Positions 62,399 through 64,000 of a stretch of 64,000 nt of DNA are shown here, in pieces. The position numbers and the translations under genes were made by a program. Source of the DNA: Companilactobacillus alimentarius DSM 20249 (GTDB taxonomy: Bacteria > Bacillota > Bacilli > Lactobacillales > Lactobacillaceae); contig NZ_CP018868.1 in the NCBI RefSeq assembly GCF_002849895.1, positions 1 through 64,000 of the forward strand, read 5' to 3'. Position 1 is the stretch's first letter; each line of letters opens with the position of its first letter. The notes under the pieces are model-generated. The model ran no database searches and had not been told where the DNA came from. It worked only from the letters and a program-made list of their open reading frames with translations.

Positions 62399-64000
62399 AC
62401 CTTTCAATGGAACTGGTGGTCAAAATCGCATTGTAGTTGCCATGCCCCAAGCTGGTTTTACGCGGGCCTTTTTGTAAAATATATTGAACAACTTGGTTAA
62501 TATGTTCATCGGTCTCAAAGTCAGCCGGAGTTAAATACGTTTCTTCCAAGTCCTTGACTGACATCGCTTGAATCTTGGCTTGAATTTTTGCTTCATCAGC
62601 TGTACTCAGCAGGCGGCCTTGCTTATCGCGACGTGCTTTGACGCGCTGGGTTTCTTTCTCGAGGGCCCGGGTTATTAACGTATCTTTGCCAATTGTTGTT
62701 ACATGTTCGACGTTAAACGGTAACACGGCTTGGTCCTCTAAGGCATCTCGCAAGTTATAACGTGACAGACTTTACCAAATAGCTCCTCAGTCGTGACCGC
62801 TAGATCACCCTTGAGCTGTTTCTTATTTTCATTAAAGATGGGGGTGCCGGTGTAACCATACCAATTACTATTGACAAACGCTGCCCGAATTTCCTTTTGC
62901 ATCTTACCAAATTGCGACCGGTGGGCTTCATCAACAAAGAAGATCACCCGTTGCTTTAAAGTCTTACTAAAGCGGGATTGCTTACCGGTTGCCAGCTGGG
63001 CTTGCGTTTTTTTGACCGCCCGATGGAGCTTTTGAATCGAGGTGACCAAGACCTTACCGTCATTTTGTTGCAACTTACGCATTAAATCACCGGTATTTTG
63101 GGCTTCGTTAATGGCAATATCGTCATTGGCAGCATAGGGCACTAAAGTTGCTAGTTGTCTGTTCATCTAAATCCCGCCGGTCAACTAAAAAGATGACCTT
63201 ATCGACACCAGGATCTTGCGCAGCTAATTTAGCGGTTTTATATGAGGTGAGTGTTTTACCAGAACCCGTGGTATGCCAAACAAAGCCATCTTGATGGTCA
63301 TGAATTCGGTGCATCACGGCTTCAATCGCATAAATCTGATAAGGCCGTAAGAGAATTAAGCTCTGACGTTCTTGGTCGATGACCGTATATTCACTGACCA
63401 TTTGTGGGCCATGGGAATATTAAGGACTTGGCGCGTAAACGCTAAGCCGTTTTCCACGGGGTGATTATCCCGCGTTCGGCCAATTGAACAAAAAGGCTTT
63501 ATTGAAATGATCCGGTTCGGCATTCGCAAAATACGCCGTACTATCCGGCGTCATAATCACAAACATTTGCAACAGCGAGTAAATTCCCGTATATTTACCT
63601 TCCTGTGCGTATTTTTCAATTTGGATTAAAAGCCTGGTTAAGTTCGACCGTGGCTTTTTTTAGTTTCCAATTGAATTAAGGGTAACCCATTAATTAATAA
63701 GGTTACGTCAAAACGGCGATCAGGATCGACATCTTGAGTACCAGCTAACCGTGGTCGCACTGCTTGCCGTACCACTTCATAACTAGATTTACCGCCAGCA
63801 ACGTCGCTTTCCAAAACAACTCGAGCGTCACCGTGCCCAGCTTAGCATCATCACGTTCAACTTCAACTTTGCCAATGCCATTTTCGGCGGCTAGTAACTT
63901 AGCTGCTTCGTAAGGTGTCCGGACCTCAATCGCCCGTTTAACCTGATTAAATTCGGTATCAGTTAAAGGGTGTCCCTGCAATTTAGCATAATTATTGTTA
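62397..64000 (-). pseudogene. hsdR: Truncated hsdR, second copy, further broken and cut by window end
   Basis: Same remnant as 13538-15271, here split into several frames by seven single-base indels in the last 1.3 kb. Since the first copy is open throughout, the extra breaks are best explained by low consensus quality at a contig end. Confidence 0.88.

Larger units (their letters stand above)
48853..64000. repeat. Second copy of the 15.1-kb terminal overlap
   Basis: Same orientation as 1-15140. Seven single-base differences from the first copy cluster in the last 1.3 kb (near 62760, 63138, 63402, 63479, 63624, 63665 and 63805), each breaking the hsdR remnant that is open in the first copy. 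Between 48.85 and 62.75 kb this copy is the better one. Confidence 0.9.

Overview
The window is a conjugative, mobile-element-rich plasmid from a lactobacillus-type Gram-positive host (Lactiplantibacillus/Levilactobacillus group or a relative; inference). The reasons are low-to-medium GC by eye, strong AGGAGG ribosome sites, a RepA_N-type initiator, a trs-type conjugation operon, and ISL3, IS30, IS256 and ISS1-like elements typical of lactic acid bacteria. No chromosomal housekeeping genes, rRNA or tRNA were seen.

The main structural fact is that bases 1-15140 recur as bases 48853-64000 in the same orientation. Over 6.1-15.1 kb / 54.9-62.7 kb the two copies encode identical proteins at a constant offset of 48859. 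Outside that they differ by single-base indels, mostly in homopolymers, which cluster at the two outer ends (about 2.4-6.0 kb in the first copy, 62.76-63.81 kb in the second). The simplest reading is a circular plasmid of about 48.86 kb written out 1.3 times: an untrimmed overlap at the ends of a long-read contig. The broken relaxase, rep and small pre-oriT gene in the first copy, and the broken hsdR remnant at the end, are then sequencing errors. Gene descriptions rest on the intact copy of each.

Layout of one plasmid unit. (1) 34.3-50.0 kb, minus strand: a conjugation operon of about 15.6 kb. It starts at a palindrome-flanked promoter and a small helix-turn-helix gene, then runs through a VirB2-like pilin, TrsC, TrsD, VirB4-like TrsE, TrsF, the two-domain wall hydrolase TrsG, a VirB8-like protein, a membrane thioredoxin, a two-part VirD4 coupling protein, a lipoprotein, TrsL, topoisomerase III and an ArdC/LtrC-like protein. 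(2) 50.0-52.9 kb: MOBQ-type relaxase, oriT with a TAAGTGCGC core, and two small divergent relaxosome-like genes. (3) 52.8-54.1 kb: an RHH - small antitoxin - zeta toxin operon. (4) 54.3-57.1 kb: rep with iterons inside the gene, an antisense RNA over the rep leader, and a ParA/RHH partition pair. (5) 57.1-59.4 kb: a resolvase and an FAD/NAD oxidoreductase. (6) 10.6-23 kb: a patchwork of IS elements (IS3 remnant, ISL3, IS256, IS5, second ISL3, IS3, IS30 remnant, ISS1-like) around small cargo genes (secreted protein, baeRF-like protein, MazG-like hydrolase, GlsB-like membrane protein), followed by an amino-acid permease. (7) 24.7-34.3 kb: a defence and stability block made of a PHP plus SMC-like ATPase, a complete type I HsdR-HsdM-HsdS system, and a type I toxin/antisense-RNA pair missed by ordinary ORF calling.

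Together the modules give replication, segregation, three kinds of maintenance or addiction (ParA, zeta, holin-like toxin), self-transfer with an anti-restriction-like protein for entry, and restriction to protect the host. A 1.7-kb truncated hsdR in inverted orientation (13.5-15.3 kb) faces the complete hsdR (27.8 kb). Recombination between them would invert 12.5 kb and exchange the promoter that drives restriction.
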